DNA of 64,000 nt. It comes from Cryobacterium sp. PH29-G1 (GTDB taxonomy: Bacteria > Actinomycetota > Actinomycetes > Actinomycetales > Microbacteriaceae). Positions 7,795-17,962 of this stretch are shown here, piece after piece. The position numbers were made by a program, and so were the translations under genes. Within the stretch, counting starts at the first letter, position 1, and the number at the start of each line of letters is the position of its first letter. The stretch lies in contig NZ_JASISY010000017.1 of the NCBI RefSeq assembly GCF_030063365.1, positions 1 through 64,000 on the forward strand, read 5' to 3'. Below the pieces are notes generated by a model. The model saw nothing but the letters and a program-made list of their open reading frames with translations. It was not told where the DNA came from and ran no database searches.

Positions 7795-8715
7795 TTAGAA
7801 CGGCAGGAGTGGGTCTACACCGACGGCCACAAAGAGCAAGGTCAGGTAGGCGATCGAGCCGTGGAACACGCGCATCGGGGACACATGCTCGTGGCGAATG
7901 GCCAAGCTGTAGAGCCGGTGCGTTTCGTAGATGAACCAGCCGCCCGTGACGAGAGCGACAAAACTGTAGAGCAAGCCCATGCCCGCTACCGGGATGAGCA
8001 GCAGCGAGCAAGCAACCGTAGCCCAGGCATACAGGATGACCTGCAGGCCCACCTGCGCACGACCACGCACGACGGCCAGCATTGGAACGCCCGCGGCCTG
8101 GTAGTCGCTGCGATATTTCATCGACAGCGGCCAGTAGTGCGGGGGTGTCCACAGAAAAATAATCATGAACAGAATGAACGGCGGCCAGGACAGGTCCCCG
8201 GTCACGGCCGCCCAGCCGATGAGTACGGGCATGCAGCCGGCAATACCGCCCCAAACAATATTCTGCGGGGTGCGACGTTTGAGAATGATCGTATAGAAGA
8301 CGACATAGAGCAAAATGGCGGCGAACGAGAGTGCTGCGGCGAGCCAGTTGGTCAGAAGGCCCAGCCAAAGAATGGATGCCGCACCCAAAGCCCAGGCGAA
8401 AATCAGTGCTTCTCGGTCGCTGAGTTCACCGGTGACCAGCGGGCGATTCTTGGTGCGCTTCATCAAGCGGTCGATATCGCGATCGAGGTAGCAGTTGAAG
8501 GCCCCGGCGGAGCCGGCACTGAGCGAACCGCCGACCAGCGTGGCGAGAATCAGCCAGAGACTGGGGATCCCCTGCTCGGCGAGCAGCATCGTGGGCGCCG
8601 TGACGACCAACAAAAGTTCGACAACTCGCGGTTTGGTCAGGGAAAGATAGGCCTTCAGGGTGCGCTTTAGTGTGCGCGGTCCGCTTAGGACCGGGGTCTT
8701 CAGGGCGACGTCCAT
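7795..8715 (-). CDS. ctaB: Protoheme IX farnesyltransferase (heme O synthase) CtaB
   Basis: 306 residues from the ATG at 8715, preceded by GAGGAACA; a TTG seven codons upstream is less likely. A polytopic UbiA-type prenyltransferase that attaches farnesyl to protoheme, making heme O for CtaA. The Mg-diphosphate motif is visible as [20 protein letters not shown] (N-x3-D-x3-D, near residues 75-94), and a second conserved part as [13 protein letters not shown]. About nine hydrophobic segments follow in the UbiA order. Divergent from tkt, a position also conserved in mycobacteria. Confidence 0.95.
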   Translation of the reverse strand: MDVALKTPVLSGPRTLKRTLKAYLSLTKPRVVELLLVVTAPTMLLAEQGIPSLWLILATLVGGSLSAGSAGAFNCYLDRDIDRLMKRTKNRPLVTGELSDREALIFAWALGAASILWLGLLTNWLAAALSFAAILLYVVFYTIILKRRTPQNIVWGGIAGCMPVLIGWAAVTGDLSWPPFILFMIIFLWTPPHYWPLSMKYRSDYQAAGVPMLAVVRGRAQVGLQVILYAWATVACSLLLIPVAGMGLLYSFVALVTGGWFIYETHRLYSLAIRHEHVSPMRVFHGSIAYLTLLFVAVGVDPLLPF

Positions 8716-9044
8716 TGTTCCTCTAACGCTAGGCAAGTCTTCTCAGTCTAGGTCACGCCTCGACCGACGCTCCACCGGGCGCCTGACCGGATTGTTTCTC
8801 CATGTAACGTCATATGACCCGTGCGCCTTGGCACGGATCCGTATACTTGGATTGTTCCCCCACCCTCTCTGCGATTCGGCGCGCCACCTCGTGGTTCCGC
8901 GTTACCGCCCAGTTAAGGTGCCGTCTCGTGGCGGCTGACGGGAAACACAGAACGATCAGGTTTCGATCTCTATACGTGTGACGACAATCTCAGGACGGGT
9001 TGACAACAACTCGCCCTCTTCGCTTTATAGAAGGGCCAAAAAAC
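8716..9044. promoter_or_regulatory. Divergent ctaB/tkt control region
   Basis: 329 bp without a gene. A consensus -35 TTGACA sits at 9000-9005, with TTATAG/TTTATA 18-19 bp later (9024-9030), but transcription from it would begin within a few bases of the tkt GTG, giving an almost leaderless message. A -10-like TATACT lies further up at 8842-8847, just after a 6-bp inverted repeat ccgtgc/gcacgg (8819-8836). Use of either promoter is unproven. Confidence 0.4.
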
Positions 9045-11138
9045 GTGGCAGCATTGCAGTGGGATTCCATCGACAATAAAGCGGTTGACACCGCGCGAAT
9101 TCTGGCGGCTGACGCCGTCGAGAAGGTTGGGAATGGGCATCCGGGCACCGCGATGAGCCTCGCTCCCGCCGCGTATCTTCTGTTTCAGAAGATCATGCGC
9201 CGGGACCCGGTCGACAACGAGTGGATCGGTCGCGACCGTTTCATCCTCTCGGTCGGCCACAGCTCGCTGACGCAGTACGTGCAGTTGTACCTGGGCGGCT
9301 ATGGCCTTGAGCTCGAAGACCTCAAGGCGCTGCGCACCTGGGGATCCAAGACCCCTGGACACCCGGAATACGGCCACACCGACGGCGTTGAGATCACCAC
9401 CGGCCCGCTGGGTCAGGGACTCGCCTCGGCTGTCGGGTTCGCCTACGCCTCCCGCTTCGAGCGCGGGCTGTTCGACCCGGATGCCGCAATCGGATCCAGC
9501 CCGTTCGACCACTTCGTCTACGTCATCGCCGGCGATGGCGACCTGCAGGAAGGCATCACGAGCGAGGCATCCTCCCTCGCCGGCCATCAACAGCTCGGCA
9601 ACCTCATCACGATCTACGACAGCAACCAGATCTCGATTGAGGACGACACCAACATCGCTTTCACCGAGGATGTCGCTGCTCGCTACGCCGCCTATGACTG
9701 GCACGTTCAGACGGTGGACTGGAAAAAGACCGGCTCCTACGTCGAGGACGTCGCCGAGCTGAACGCGGCCATCGAAGCCGCCCAGAACGAAACCGGCAAG
9801 CCGAGCCTGATTATTCTCAAGACCATCATCGGCTGGCCGAGCCCGAAGAAGCAGAACACCGGCAAGATCCACGGCTCCGCCCTCGGCGCCGAGGAACTCG
9901 CGGGCGTTAAAACCATTCTGGGCTTCGACCCGGAGAAGAACTTTGATGTCGCTCCCGAGGTCATTGCCCACACTCGACTGGCGGTGGATCGCGGAGCCGC
10001 CCAGCACGCGGAGTGGACCGTGCAGTTCGACGCTTGGGCCGCGGCAAACCCCGAACGCAAGGTTCTGCTCGACCGGGTACTTTCCGGCGACCTGCCCGAT
10101 GGCGTCGAGACGGCCCTTCCCCTCTTCGCTGGCGGCACCCCCGTCTCGACCCGCGCGGCATCCGGCAAGGTTCTGACCGCTCTCGGCGGCGTTATCCCCG
10201 AGCTCTGGGGCGGTTCCGCTGACCTCGCCGAATCCAACAACACCACCATCGGTGGCGCCGCATCGTTTATTCCGAGCGAACACTCCACGGGCGAGTGGAC
10301 CGGTAACTCCTACGGCCGAGTGCTGCACTTCGGTATTCGGGAACACGCCATGGCCGCCATCCTCAACGGCATCGTGTTGCACGGCAACACCCGCCCGTTC
10401 GGTGGCACCTTCTTGATTTTCAGCGACTACATGCGCCCGGCCGTTCGCCTCGCCGCTCTCATGAAGGCGCCGTCGATTTTCGTCTGGACCCACGACTCGG
10501 TTGCTCTCGGCGAAGACGGCCCCACCCATCAGCCGATCGAACAACTGGCAACCCTGCGCGCCATTCCGGGACTGGACGTTGTCCGTCCCGGCGATGCCAA
10601 TGAAACCGCCTGGGCCTGGAAGACCATTCTGGAACGCCGGAACGGCCCGGCCGGAATCGCCCTGACCCGCCAGAACATCCCGGTGTACGAACGCGGCGAA
10701 GGCGCAGCATCCGCCGAGACCTTCGCCTCGGCGAAGAACGTGGCCCGTGGCGCGTATGTGTTGGCCGAAGCGGCTGGCGGCATCCCCGACGTGATTCTGA
10801 TCGGCACCGGCTCCGAGGTGCAGCTCGCCGTTGACGCCCGCGCTCAGCTCGCCCTGGAAGGCATCAACGCCCGCGTCGTGAGCGCACCCTGCCTCGAATG
10901 GTTCGAGGAGCAGAGCAGCGAGTACCGCGAATCGGTGCTTCCCGCCGCGGTCACCGCTCGCGTGTCGGTCGAGGCCGGCCTCGCACTGACCTGGCGTGGC
11001 TACGTCGGCGATGCCGGTCGGAGCATCTCGATCGAGCACTTCGGGGCTTCCGCCGACTACCAGACGCTATTCCGGGAATTCGGCATCACCACCGAAGCCG
11101 TTGTCGCCGCCGCGAAGGAATCCATCAGCGCGGCCTGA
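9045..11138 (+). CDS. tkt: Transketolase
   Basis: 697 residues from GTG at 9045, chosen because GAAGGG lies about ten bases ahead; the frame is open further upstream to a TTG at 9000 that overlaps a likely promoter. The enzyme moves two-carbon units between sugar phosphates in the non-oxidative pentose phosphate pathway using thiamine diphosphate. Visible signatures are [11 protein letters not shown] near the start, the ThDP/Mg motif [15 protein letters not shown]...NLITIYDSN, the catalytic-Glu segment FGIREHAM and the [16 protein letters not shown] loop. First gene of the plus-strand cluster tkt-tal-pgi-zwf-opcA-pgl. Confidence 0.97.
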   Translation: MAALQWDSIDNKAVDTARILAADAVEKVGNGHPGTAMSLAPAAYLLFQKIMRRDPVDNEWIGRDRFILSVGHSSLTQYVQLYLGGYGLELEDLKALRTWGSKTPGHPEYGHTDGVEITTGPLGQGLASAVGFAYASRFERGLFDPDAAIGSSPFDHFVYVIAGDGDLQEGITSEASSLAGHQQLGNLITIYDSNQISIEDDTNIAFTEDVAARYAAYDWHVQTVDWKKTGSYVEDVAELNAAIEAAQNETGKPSLIILKTIIGWPSPKKQNTGKIHGSALGAEELAGVKTILGFDPEKNFDVAPEVIAHTRLAVDRGAAQHAEWTVQFDAWAAANPERKVLLDRVLSGDLPDGVETALPLFAGGTPVSTRAASGKVLTALGGVIPELWGGSADLAESNNTTIGGAASFIPSEHSTGEWTGNSYGRVLHFGIREHAMAAILNGIVLHGNTRPFGGTFLIFSDYMRPAVRLAALMKAPSIFVWTHDSVALGEDGPTHQPIEQLATLRAIPGLDVVRPGDANETAWAWKTILERRNGPAGIALTRQNIPVYERGEGAASAETFASAKNVARGAYVLAEAAGGIPDVILIGTGSEVQLAVDARAQLALEGINARVVSAPCLEWFEEQSSEYRESVLPAAVTARVSVEAGLALTWRGYVGDAGRSISIEHFGASADYQTLFREFGITTEAVVAAAKESISAA

Positions 11139-11248
11139 GTGCCCCCGGGGGACCGATTCGGTAATACTGTGCAGGATACTGTTCTCCCCCTTCTCCACCA
11201 CACCGCTACAGTCAGCTGCCTGAAGCAGCACAACCAGGAGATTTCACT

Positions 11249-12376
11249 ATGACAAACCCCACCCCCCTCGCCCAGCTGTCCGCTGCCGGCGTTAGCATTT
11301 GGCTCGACGACCTTTCTCGTGAACGCATCAACTCCGGTGGACTGCAGGATCTGATCAAGAACAGCAACGTCGTCGGCGTCACCACGAACCCGACGATCTT
11401 CGCCGGTGCCCTGGCCAAGGGCGAGGCATACAGCGAACAGGTCGCGACGCTGGCCGCCGACGGTACCAACGTGACCGACGCCGTCTTCGCCATCACCACC
11501 GATGACGTCGCCGCTGCCTGTGACATCTTTCGCCCGGTTTACGACGCGACCAATGGTCAGGACGGCCGCGTCTCGATCGAGGTTGAGCCGAGTCTCGCTC
11601 GCGACGCTTCCGGTACGATCACCCAGGCCCAGCAGCTCTGGAAGAAAGTCAACCGAGCCAACGCGATGATCAAGATTCCCGCGACGGTCGAGGGTCTGGA
11701 AGCCATCACGGCCACCATCGCCCTCGGCATCAGCGTCAACGTGACCCTGATCTTCAGCCTGGAGCGTCACCGCCAGGTCATCAACGCGTACCTGTCCGGA
11801 CTCGAGCAGGCCAAGGCCGCCGGAATCGACCTCTCCACGATTCACTCGGTCGCCTCATTCTTCGTCTCGCGCGTCGACTCTGAAATCAACATCCGTCTTG
11901 AAACGCTCGGTACTCCCGAAGCTCTCGCCCTCAAGAGCAAGGCCGGCGTCGCCAATGCCCAGCTCGCGTACCAGGTCTACGAGCAGGCATTCAGCAGTGA
12001 GCGTGCGCTCGGCTTGATCAAGGCCGGCGCCACCAAACAGCGCCCACTCTGGGCCTCGACCGGCGTCAAAGATGCCAGCCTGCCCGACACCCTCTACGTG
12101 ACCGAGCTGGTCGCCCCCGAGGTCGTCAACACCATGCCAGAGAAGACCATGCAGGCTACTGCCGACCACGGCGTCATCCCGGCGGACTCGGTCACCGGCT
12201 CCTACGCTGGAGCAAATGCCGTGCTCGACGCGCTGGCCGCTCAGGGTGTCTCGTACGACGACGTCACCCGGCTGCTCGAAGAAGAAGGCCTGTCCAAATT
12301 CGAGGTGTCCTGGAACGAATTGCTCGACACGGTGCAGACGGCCCTCACTGCAGCCTCGACCACGGCGGCCGTGTGA
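11249..12376 (+). CDS. tal: Transaldolase
   Basis: 375 residues, the longer actinobacterial/cyanobacterial type of transaldolase. It transfers dihydroxyacetone units between sedoheptulose 7-phosphate and glyceraldehyde 3-phosphate. The Schiff-base lysine is K142 in [11 protein letters not shown], and the N-terminal [17 protein letters not shown] and GVTTNPTIF motifs are intact. Its ATG follows AGGAGA by eight bases, 110 bp after tkt. Its TGA overlaps the pgi ATG (TGATG), so the two genes are translationally coupled. Confidence 0.97.
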   Translation: MTNPTPLAQLSAAGVSIWLDDLSRERINSGGLQDLIKNSNVVGVTTNPTIFAGALAKGEAYSEQVATLAADGTNVTDAVFAITTDDVAAACDIFRPVYDATNGQDGRVSIEVEPSLARDASGTITQAQQLWKKVNRANAMIKIPATVEGLEAITATIALGISVNVTLIFSLERHRQVINAYLSGLEQAKAAGIDLSTIHSVASFFVSRVDSEINIRLETLGTPEALALKSKAGVANAQLAYQVYEQAFSSERALGLIKAGATKQRPLWASTGVKDASLPDTLYVTELVAPEVVNTMPEKTMQATADHGVIPADSVTGSYAGANAVLDALAAQGVSYDDVTRLLEEEGLSKFEVSWNELLDTVQTALTAASTTAAV

Positions 12377-13977
12377 TGAGCTTTCGCATCTCGGTGAGTG
12401 GCGCCGCGGCAGACGCGGTACTGGCCACTGTTCCCACCCTCGTCGCGGACCTCGTCGCCTCCGGCATCACCGCCCTCGACCCGGCCCTCTGGGGCCCCGA
12501 GGCCGAAGCTGAAGCAGCACTGCGTCTGGGCTGGACCGAATCCGTCGCGGTTTCTCGCCCGCTCGTGGCCGAAATCACGGAACTGCGTTCCGTTCTGCAG
12601 GCTCGCGGCGTTACCCAGATCGCCCTCGCCGGTATGGGCGGGTCATCGTTGGCCCCTGAGGTCATCACCCGCACCGCTGGCGTCGCTCTCACGGTACTCG
12701 ACGCAACCGACCCCGGGCAGGTGCTCTCCGCGCTGAAAGACAACCTCGCCGGCACGGCCCTGGTCGTCTCTTCCAAGAGCGGCTCCACCGTTGAAACCGA
12801 CAGCCAGCGCCGGGTTTTCGAACGCGCCTTTCGCGAGATCGGTATCGATCCTGCCGAGCGCATCATCGTTGTGACCGACCCCGGTTCGCCGCTCGAAGCA
12901 TCCGCACGTGAAGCGGGCTACCGCGTTTTCAACGCGGATCCCACCGTGGGTGGGCGCTACTCGGCACTGACCGCGTTCGGACTCGTGCCCTCGGGACTGG
13001 CCGGCGTGGACATCGGCGAGCTCCTCGACGAGGCAGAGTCGATCTCGCTGGCATTGGCCGTTGACTCCCCCGAGAACCCGGGGCTCGTTCTCGGTGCAGC
13101 GATCGCCGCCACCAGCCCGCGGCGCGACAAGCTCGCCATCGTTTCCGACGGCACACACATCGTGGGCTTTGCGGACTGGGTCGAACAGCTCATCGCCGAA
13201 TCGACCGGCAAGCTCGGCACCGGAATTTTGCCGGTCGTGCTGGAGCTGGACGCTCCCGAGCTGACCGAGGCGTTGCCCGACCTGCAGCTCGTGCGGGTCG
13301 TCGCTGATGCCGGCACCGAGCTGTTTGCTGAGACCGGCGACGAGATTGTCGTCAGCGGAACCCTCGGCGCACAGTTTCTGGTGTGGGAGTACGCGACCGT
13401 CGTTGCCGGGCGCCTGCTGGGCATCAACCCGTTCGACCAGCCCGATGTCGAATCCGCAAAAATCGCCACGCGCGGCCTGTTGGATGCTCGCCCGACGCCG
13501 GCGCCCGCCTCGTTTATCACGGACGGCATCGAAGTGCGGGGGACCCCGCACGTCATCGGTGCGGCCAGCGACCTTGCCTCGGCGATCGATGCGCTGCTTG
13601 AGGAGCTGGGCTCCGACGGATACGTCGCCGTGCAGGCCTACGTCGACCGCCTTGCGCTTCCGCAGCTGGCCGAGATCCGCAACAAGCTCGCTACGCTGTC
13701 GAAGCGACCGGTCACGTTTGGCTGGGGACCGCGCTTTCTGCACTCCACCGGACAATTCCACAAGGGCGGACCGGCTACCGCCGTGTACCTGCAAATTCTG
13801 GCCACACCGGCGGAGGACCTCGATATTCCCGAGCGTCCGTTCACCTTTGGAGAACTCATCCAAGCGCAAGCCAGTGGCGATGCGAGCGTGCTGGCCGAGC
13901 ACGGACGCCCCGTTTTGACGCTGACGCTGACCCAACCCCAGCAGAACGTCGCCACCCTGTTCCAGGCGTTGGTCTAG
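12376..13977 (+). CDS. pgi: Glucose-6-phosphate isomerase
   Basis: 533 residues. Interconverts glucose 6-phosphate and fructose 6-phosphate, linking glycolysis with the pentose phosphate genes around it. SIS-type phosphosugar binding is visible in VVSSKSGSTVETDSQRR (about 130-146), and the C-terminal catalytic-region segment GWGPRFLHSTGQFHKGG near 450-466 marks the family. ATG at 12376 shares its A with the tal stop; the GTG one codon upstream is a less likely alternative. This form, placed between tal and zwf, is typical of Actinobacteria. Confidence 0.95.
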   Translation: MSFRISVSGAAADAVLATVPTLVADLVASGITALDPALWGPEAEAEAALRLGWTESVAVSRPLVAEITELRSVLQARGVTQIALAGMGGSSLAPEVITRTAGVALTVLDATDPGQVLSALKDNLAGTALVVSSKSGSTVETDSQRRVFERAFREIGIDPAERIIVVTDPGSPLEASAREAGYRVFNADPTVGGRYSALTAFGLVPSGLAGVDIGELLDEAESISLALAVDSPENPGLVLGAAIAATSPRRDKLAIVSDGTHIVGFADWVEQLIAESTGKLGTGILPVVLELDAPELTEALPDLQLVRVVADAGTELFAETGDEIVVSGTLGAQFLVWEYATVVAGRLLGINPFDQPDVESAKIATRGLLDARPTPAPASFITDGIEVRGTPHVIGAASDLASAIDALLEELGSDGYVAVQAYVDRLALPQLAEIRNKLATLSKRPVTFGWGPRFLHSTGQFHKGGPATAVYLQILATPAEDLDIPERPFTFGELIQAQASGDASVLAEHGRPVLTLTLTQPQQNVATLFQALV

Positions 13978-13985
13978 TCGGGAGG

Positions 13986-14040
13986 GGTCCTCACGGGCAC
14001 CCCGTGCGGACCCCCGGCACACGCACTTTAAGTGTGCCGG
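13986..14040 (+). terminator. Two back-to-back hairpins between pgi and zwf
   Basis: First hairpin 13986-14012: 5-bp stem GGTCC/GGACC, one mismatch, then 6-bp stem CACGGG/CCCGTG around a 3-nt loop. Second hairpin 14014-14040: perfect 9-bp stem ccggcacac/gtgtgccgg with a 9-nt loop. No U-run follows the first; a short T-run (ccatttttc) begins 18 bp after the second. It may act as a partial terminator or RNA-stability element separating tkt-tal-pgi from zwf-opcA-pgl. Function inferred. Confidence 0.5.
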
Positions 14041-14091
14041 GATCCTCTGCTGCATCCCCATTTTTCTGCACTGTCCCGTCAAAGGAGCTGC

Positions 14092-15633
14092 ATGTCCCCG
14101 GTGGAAATAACTCCGGAGTTTAATCCGCTCAGGTCACCATCCGACTATCGCTTGAATAGAATCGCCGGGCCTTCCAGCCTCGTGATCTTCGGTGTCACCG
14201 GTGACCTTGCGCGCAAGAAGCTCATGCCCGCCGTCTACGATTTGGCCAATCGCGGGCTACTACCGCCCGGTTTTGCCCTGGTCGGGTTTGCCCGCCGCGA
14301 CTGGGACAACGAAGACTTCATGCAGGTTGTGCACGATGCCGTCAAACAGCATGCCCGCACCGAGTTTCACGAAGACGTCTGGGCTCAGTTGGCTGAGGGC
14401 ATCCGTTTTGTTTCGGGCACCTTTGACGACGACGAAGCGTTCACCCGTCTATCCCAGACCATCGACGAGCTGGACCGTGAGCGAGGAACTATGGGCAACC
14501 ATGCGTTCTACCTCGCGATTCCGCCCAAGGCTTTCCCTCAGGTTACCGAGCAGTTGCGGCGATCGGGTCTGGCCGAGCAGGAAAACGGCCAGTGGCGTCG
14601 GGTCGTCATCGAGAAGCCGTTCGGCAGCGATCTGAAGACTGCACGGCAGCTCAACGATGTGGTCGAGTCGGTGTTTCCGCCCGACTCCGTCTTTCGGATC
14701 GATCACTACCTCGGCAAAGAGACGGTGCAGAACATTTTGGCACTGCGCTTCGCCAATGAAATGTTTGAACCGTTGTGGAACGCCAACCACGTTGAACACG
14801 TGCAAATCACCATGGCCGAGGACATCGGTGTGGGTGGGCGCGCCGGATACTACGACGGCATCGGCGCCGCGCGCGACGTGATTCAGAACCACTTGCTGCA
14901 ATTGCTGGCGCTTACCGCAATGGAAGAGCCAATCTCCTTTGATGCCGCCGACCTGCGCGCCGAAAAGGAGAAGGTGCTCGCCTCCGTGCGGCTCCCCGCC
15001 GATCTTGGACAAGGGACCGCGCGGGGCCAGTACGCCGGCGGTTGGCAAGGTGGCGAAAAGGTCGTCGGTTTTCTCGATGAAGACGGTATGAACCCGGAAT
15101 CGGTCACCGAGACCTATGCCGCCATGCGGTTGACGATCGACACGCGCCGCTGGGCTGGAGTGCCGTTTTATCTGCGTGCCGGCAAACGCCTCGGCCGTCG
15201 AGTCACCGAGATCGCCGTGGTTTTCAAACGCGCCCCGCAGTATCTGTTCGCGCCCGGTCAGACCGCCGAACTGGGCCACAATGCCCTGGTGATTCGGGTT
15301 CAGCCCGATGAGGGAGTCACGATCCGGTTCGGATCGAAGGTGCCCGGCGTCGTGATGCAGGTACGAGACGTGACCATGGACTTCGGATACGGCCACGCCT
15401 TCACCGAGGCGAGCCCGGAAGCCTATGAGCGACTCATCCTCGACGTACTCCTCGGCGACCCGCCCCTGTTCCCCCGGCATGAAGAGGTCGAACTGTCGTG
15501 GAAGATTCTGGACCCGATCGAAGAATACTGGGCCACGCAAGGACAACCGGAGCAGTACCGCCCCGGTACCTGGGGACCCACATCCGCTGACGACTTACTG
15601 GCCCGCGATGGCCGCACCTGGAGGCGACCATGA
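14092..15633 (+). CDS. zwf: Glucose-6-phosphate 1-dehydrogenase
   Basis: 513 residues from the ATG at 14092, preceded by a strong AAAGGAG; the frame is open 20 codons more upstream. First enzyme of the oxidative pentose phosphate pathway, making NADPH. The nucleotide-binding loop is VIFGVTGDLARKKLMPA (about 27-43) and the substrate/active-site motif is RIDHYLGKETVQN (about 200-212), with the EKPFGSDL segment before it. The TGA overlaps the opcA ATG by four bases (ATGA). Confidence 0.97.
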   Translation: MSPVEITPEFNPLRSPSDYRLNRIAGPSSLVIFGVTGDLARKKLMPAVYDLANRGLLPPGFALVGFARRDWDNEDFMQVVHDAVKQHARTEFHEDVWAQLAEGIRFVSGTFDDDEAFTRLSQTIDELDRERGTMGNHAFYLAIPPKAFPQVTEQLRRSGLAEQENGQWRRVVIEKPFGSDLKTARQLNDVVESVFPPDSVFRIDHYLGKETVQNILALRFANEMFEPLWNANHVEHVQITMAEDIGVGGRAGYYDGIGAARDVIQNHLLQLLALTAMEEPISFDAADLRAEKEKVLASVRLPADLGQGTARGQYAGGWQGGEKVVGFLDEDGMNPESVTETYAAMRLTIDTRRWAGVPFYLRAGKRLGRRVTEIAVVFKRAPQYLFAPGQTAELGHNALVIRVQPDEGVTIRFGSKVPGVVMQVRDVTMDFGYGHAFTEASPEAYERLILDVLLGDPPLFPRHEEVELSWKILDPIEEYWATQGQPEQYRPGTWGPTSADDLLARDGRTWRRP

Positions 15634-16592
15634 TCGTCGATCTGCCCGACACCACGACCGCGAAGATCTCAAAAGCGCTTGTGCGCATTCGGGAAGAGGG
15701 CGGCGCCGTGGCTCTCGGCCGCGTGCTCACCCTGATTATTGCCTCGACCGTCGGTCACGAAGAAGAGGCGATTGAGGCCGCCAACGATGCTTCCCGTGAG
15801 CATCCGATGCGCGTCATCGTCGTCTCCACTCAGGAAACGACCTCGACGACGGCGACACCCGACGCTCGGGTCGACGCTGAAATCCGAGTGGGCGGCGATG
15901 CCGGAGCCAGTGAGGTCATCGTTTTGCGGGTCTACGGTGAGGCAGCAAGCGACCCGGAGAGTCTGGTCACCGGCTTGCTATTGTCCGACGCTCCCGTCGT
16001 GGCCTGGTGGCCCGGTACGGCCCCGGCCGTTCCCAGCGAGTCCCCGCTGGGACGCATCGCCTACCGTCGCATTACGGATGCTTCGACCCAGCCGGATCCG
16101 CAGGCCGCGCTGCACCATCTCTGTGGCAGCTATCGTCCCGGGGACACCGACTTCGCCTGGACGCGCCTGACGCTGTGGCGCGCCCAGCTGGCCGCAGTGT
16201 TGGACCAGCCCCCCTACGAACCCATCATCGGAATTCAAGTCACCGGCGCGGCAGCCTCCCCGTCCACTGCACTGTTGGCTGCGTGGCTGCAAATGCAACT
16301 GCAGGTACCGGTCGACTACGAGTTGACCACCGGTCCCCAGGCCAACGGCCTGCACGGGGTGCACCTTACTCGCGCATCGGGGACCATCTCGCTCGAACGC
16401 GAGATGCCCGATATTGCCCGTCTGAGCCAACCCGGGCAGCCGGTTCAGGATCTGACGCTCAAACGACGCAGCCTGCGCGATTGTCTCGCCGACGAACTGC
16501 GCCGGCTCGATCCGGACGAGCTGTATGGTGAGGTCATCACCCGCGGCTTGCCGCAACTCGATGACATGGTGAATAACAGGAGCGGAGTCTGA
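15630..16592 (+). CDS. opcA: Glucose-6-phosphate dehydrogenase assembly protein OpcA
   Basis: 320 residues. OpcA is needed in cyanobacteria and actinobacteria for the full activity of Zwf and always sits beside it. Recognised by length, position and conserved segments such as LTLIIAST (about 33-40), SDAPVVAWWPG (about 118-128), the ITDAS segment and the C-terminal RRSLRDCLADELRRLDPDELY. No catalytic motif is known. Starts inside the zwf stop (ATGA) and is followed two bases later by pgl, so the three are cotranscribed. Confidence 0.93.
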   Translation: MIVDLPDTTTAKISKALVRIREEGGAVALGRVLTLIIASTVGHEEEAIEAANDASREHPMRVIVVSTQETTSTTATPDARVDAEIRVGGDAGASEVIVLRVYGEAASDPESLVTGLLLSDAPVVAWWPGTAPAVPSESPLGRIAYRRITDASTQPDPQAALHHLCGSYRPGDTDFAWTRLTLWRAQLAAVLDQPPYEPIIGIQVTGAAASPSTALLAAWLQMQLQVPVDYELTTGPQANGLHGVHLTRASGTISLEREMPDIARLSQPGQPVQDLTLKRRSLRDCLADELRRLDPDELYGEVITRGLPQLDDMVNNRSGV

Positions 16593-16594
16593 CC

Positions 16595-17392
16595 GTGACC
16601 AATGATCGACGGGTGCTGGTGCACCAGAACACGCAAGCTCTGGCAAGTTCGGTAGCAGCCCGCTTTCTGACGAACATGGTCGATGTACTGCAGGAGCAGG
16701 ACGAAGCGAATGTCGTGCTGACCGGCGGCTCCGTAGGCATCGCTGTATTGGCCGCAATCAATGATTCAGCTGCCCGCGACACAATTGACTGGTCTCGAGT
16801 CAACTTTTGGTGGGGAGACGAACGTTGGGTAGCTCGCGCCGATCCCGAGCGCAATGAAGTGCAGGCTCGAGCGGCCCTCTTGGACCACATAAACGTCCCG
16901 TCGGCGAACATCCACTCGTTCGCAGCCTCGGATGACTCCCCCGAGACCGCCCCGGAGGGCGGCACCGATGCTTTGGCGGCGGCAGCAGCCCGGTACACGG
17001 CAGAACTACTCGCGCATGCACCCGAGGGTGCCCCCTACCCGCGTTTCGACGTGACATTTCTCGGGGTCGGACCCGATGGGCACATCGCATCATTGTTTCC
17101 GCACCGATCGGGAATTCGCGAGAACGAGGCCAGCGTCATCACTGTGCGCGACTCCCCCAAGCCGCCGGCTGATCGTTTGTCGCTGACGCGACCCGTGCTG
17201 AACTCATCGGACCGGGTCTGGCTGGTCCTGGCCGGCTCTGACAAGGCGTCAGCGCTCGGGCTCGCGCTGGCGGGCGCGAGCCGTGACGAAGTTCCCGCTG
17301 CGGGGATCAAGGGACGCTATCGCACGATGTACTTCGTCGACAGCGATGCGGCTGCTCAGGTTCCCGAGAACCTCATCGCACCCGCCTACTAA
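16595..17392 (+). CDS. pgl: 6-phosphogluconolactonase
   Basis: 265 residues, GTG start two bases after the opcA stop with AGGAG ahead. Hydrolyses 6-phosphogluconolactone, the product of Zwf. DevB/Pgl-type motifs are visible: VLTGGSVG (about 41-48), FWWGDERWV (about 71-79), FLGVGPDGHIASLFP (about 154-168) and KPPADRLSLT (about 188-197). Closes the plus-strand cluster; a strong two-way terminator follows. The next enzyme, Gnd, is not in the window. Confidence 0.95.
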   Translation: MTNDRRVLVHQNTQALASSVAARFLTNMVDVLQEQDEANVVLTGGSVGIAVLAAINDSAARDTIDWSRVNFWWGDERWVARADPERNEVQARAALLDHINVPSANIHSFAASDDSPETAPEGGTDALAAAAARYTAELLAHAPEGAPYPRFDVTFLGVGPDGHIASLFPHRSGIRENEASVITVRDSPKPPADRLSLTRPVLNSSDRVWLVLAGSDKASALGLALAGASRDEVPAAGIKGRYRTMYFVDSDAAAQVPENLIAPAY

Positions 17393-17414
17393 CCGCACGC
17401 CACGGGCGAACAGC

Positions 17415-17452
17415 AAAAAACCGGCTCTCGTTTTCTCGAGAGCCGGTTTTTT
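17415..17452. terminator. Bidirectional terminator between pgl and rbpA
   Basis: Perfect 10-bp stem ccggctctcg (17421-17430) / cgagagccgg (17437-17446) with a 6-nt loop, flanked by six A on the left and six T on the right. It can end transcription from both converging genes. Confidence 0.95.
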
Positions 17453-17462
17453 GTTTCAGTCT

Positions 17463-17831
17463 TCAGTTCGTGGGCGACAGCTTGCCGCGACGAACGCGCA
17501 GCTGGTGGAGCGCCTCTTCCAAGAGCGATTCCGCTTCTTCCTCGGTGCGACGTTCCTTGACGTAAGCGAGGTGCGTCTTGTAGGGCTCAAGTTTCACCAC
17601 GGACGGCGGGTTCTCTTTGTCACGGCCGGCCGGCAATCCAGACGACGGGCAGTCGATGGTGACCGGGATCTCCTCGTCGGGAAGGCTCGCGGCAAAGTAC
17701 CGCACCGTCTCATTGCCGAGTGCATCCCAATAGGAGACCTTGATGCGGTCCGCGTGAAAACCGCGATCCTGCTCGCCCATGGGGCCTGCGCCTACACGCG
17801 AGCCACGAATTGCGCTGCCGCCTGATGCCAT
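17463..17831 (-). CDS. rbpA: RNA polymerase-binding protein RbpA
   Basis: 122 residues. RbpA is an actinobacteria-specific essential activator that binds the principal sigma factor and RNA polymerase and stabilises the open promoter complex. The N-terminal tail SAIRGSRVGAGPMGE, the core YWDALGNETVRYFA and CPSSGLPAG, and the C-terminal sigma-interaction helices (THLAYVKERRTEEEAESLLEE with RVRRG) are visible in order. Only one Cys remains in the core domain, so no multi-Cys metal site is evident. Single gene between the terminator and secG. Confidence 0.93.
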   Translation of the reverse strand: MASGGSAIRGSRVGAGPMGEQDRGFHADRIKVSYWDALGNETVRYFAASLPDEEIPVTIDCPSSGLPAGRDKENPPSVVKLEPYKTHLAYVKERRTEEEAESLLEEALHQLRVRRGKLSPTN

Positions 17832-17962
17832 CTTGTTCCTCCGTTGACTCGTGCAGTTGTGCGCTGCAGATTCGAGCAGTTATTGGTGCCGCTGTTAGTG
17901 GTGCTGCTAGTGACTCAGTGTGCTGGTCAAAGAGCTAGGGTAACTCCGCACATGGCGAAAAG

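Noticed and set aside
9000-9044. TTG at 9000 as tkt start
   Set aside because: It coincides with the TTGACA promoter element and has no ribosome-binding site, whereas GTG at 9045 follows GAAGGG.
13986-14040. Riboswitch or T-box ahead of zwf
   Set aside because: Only two simple hairpins and no conserved riboswitch core could be recognised.
17832-17962. Small gene between secG and rbpA
   Set aside because: No frame with a start signal and coding character; probably only the rbpA promoter.
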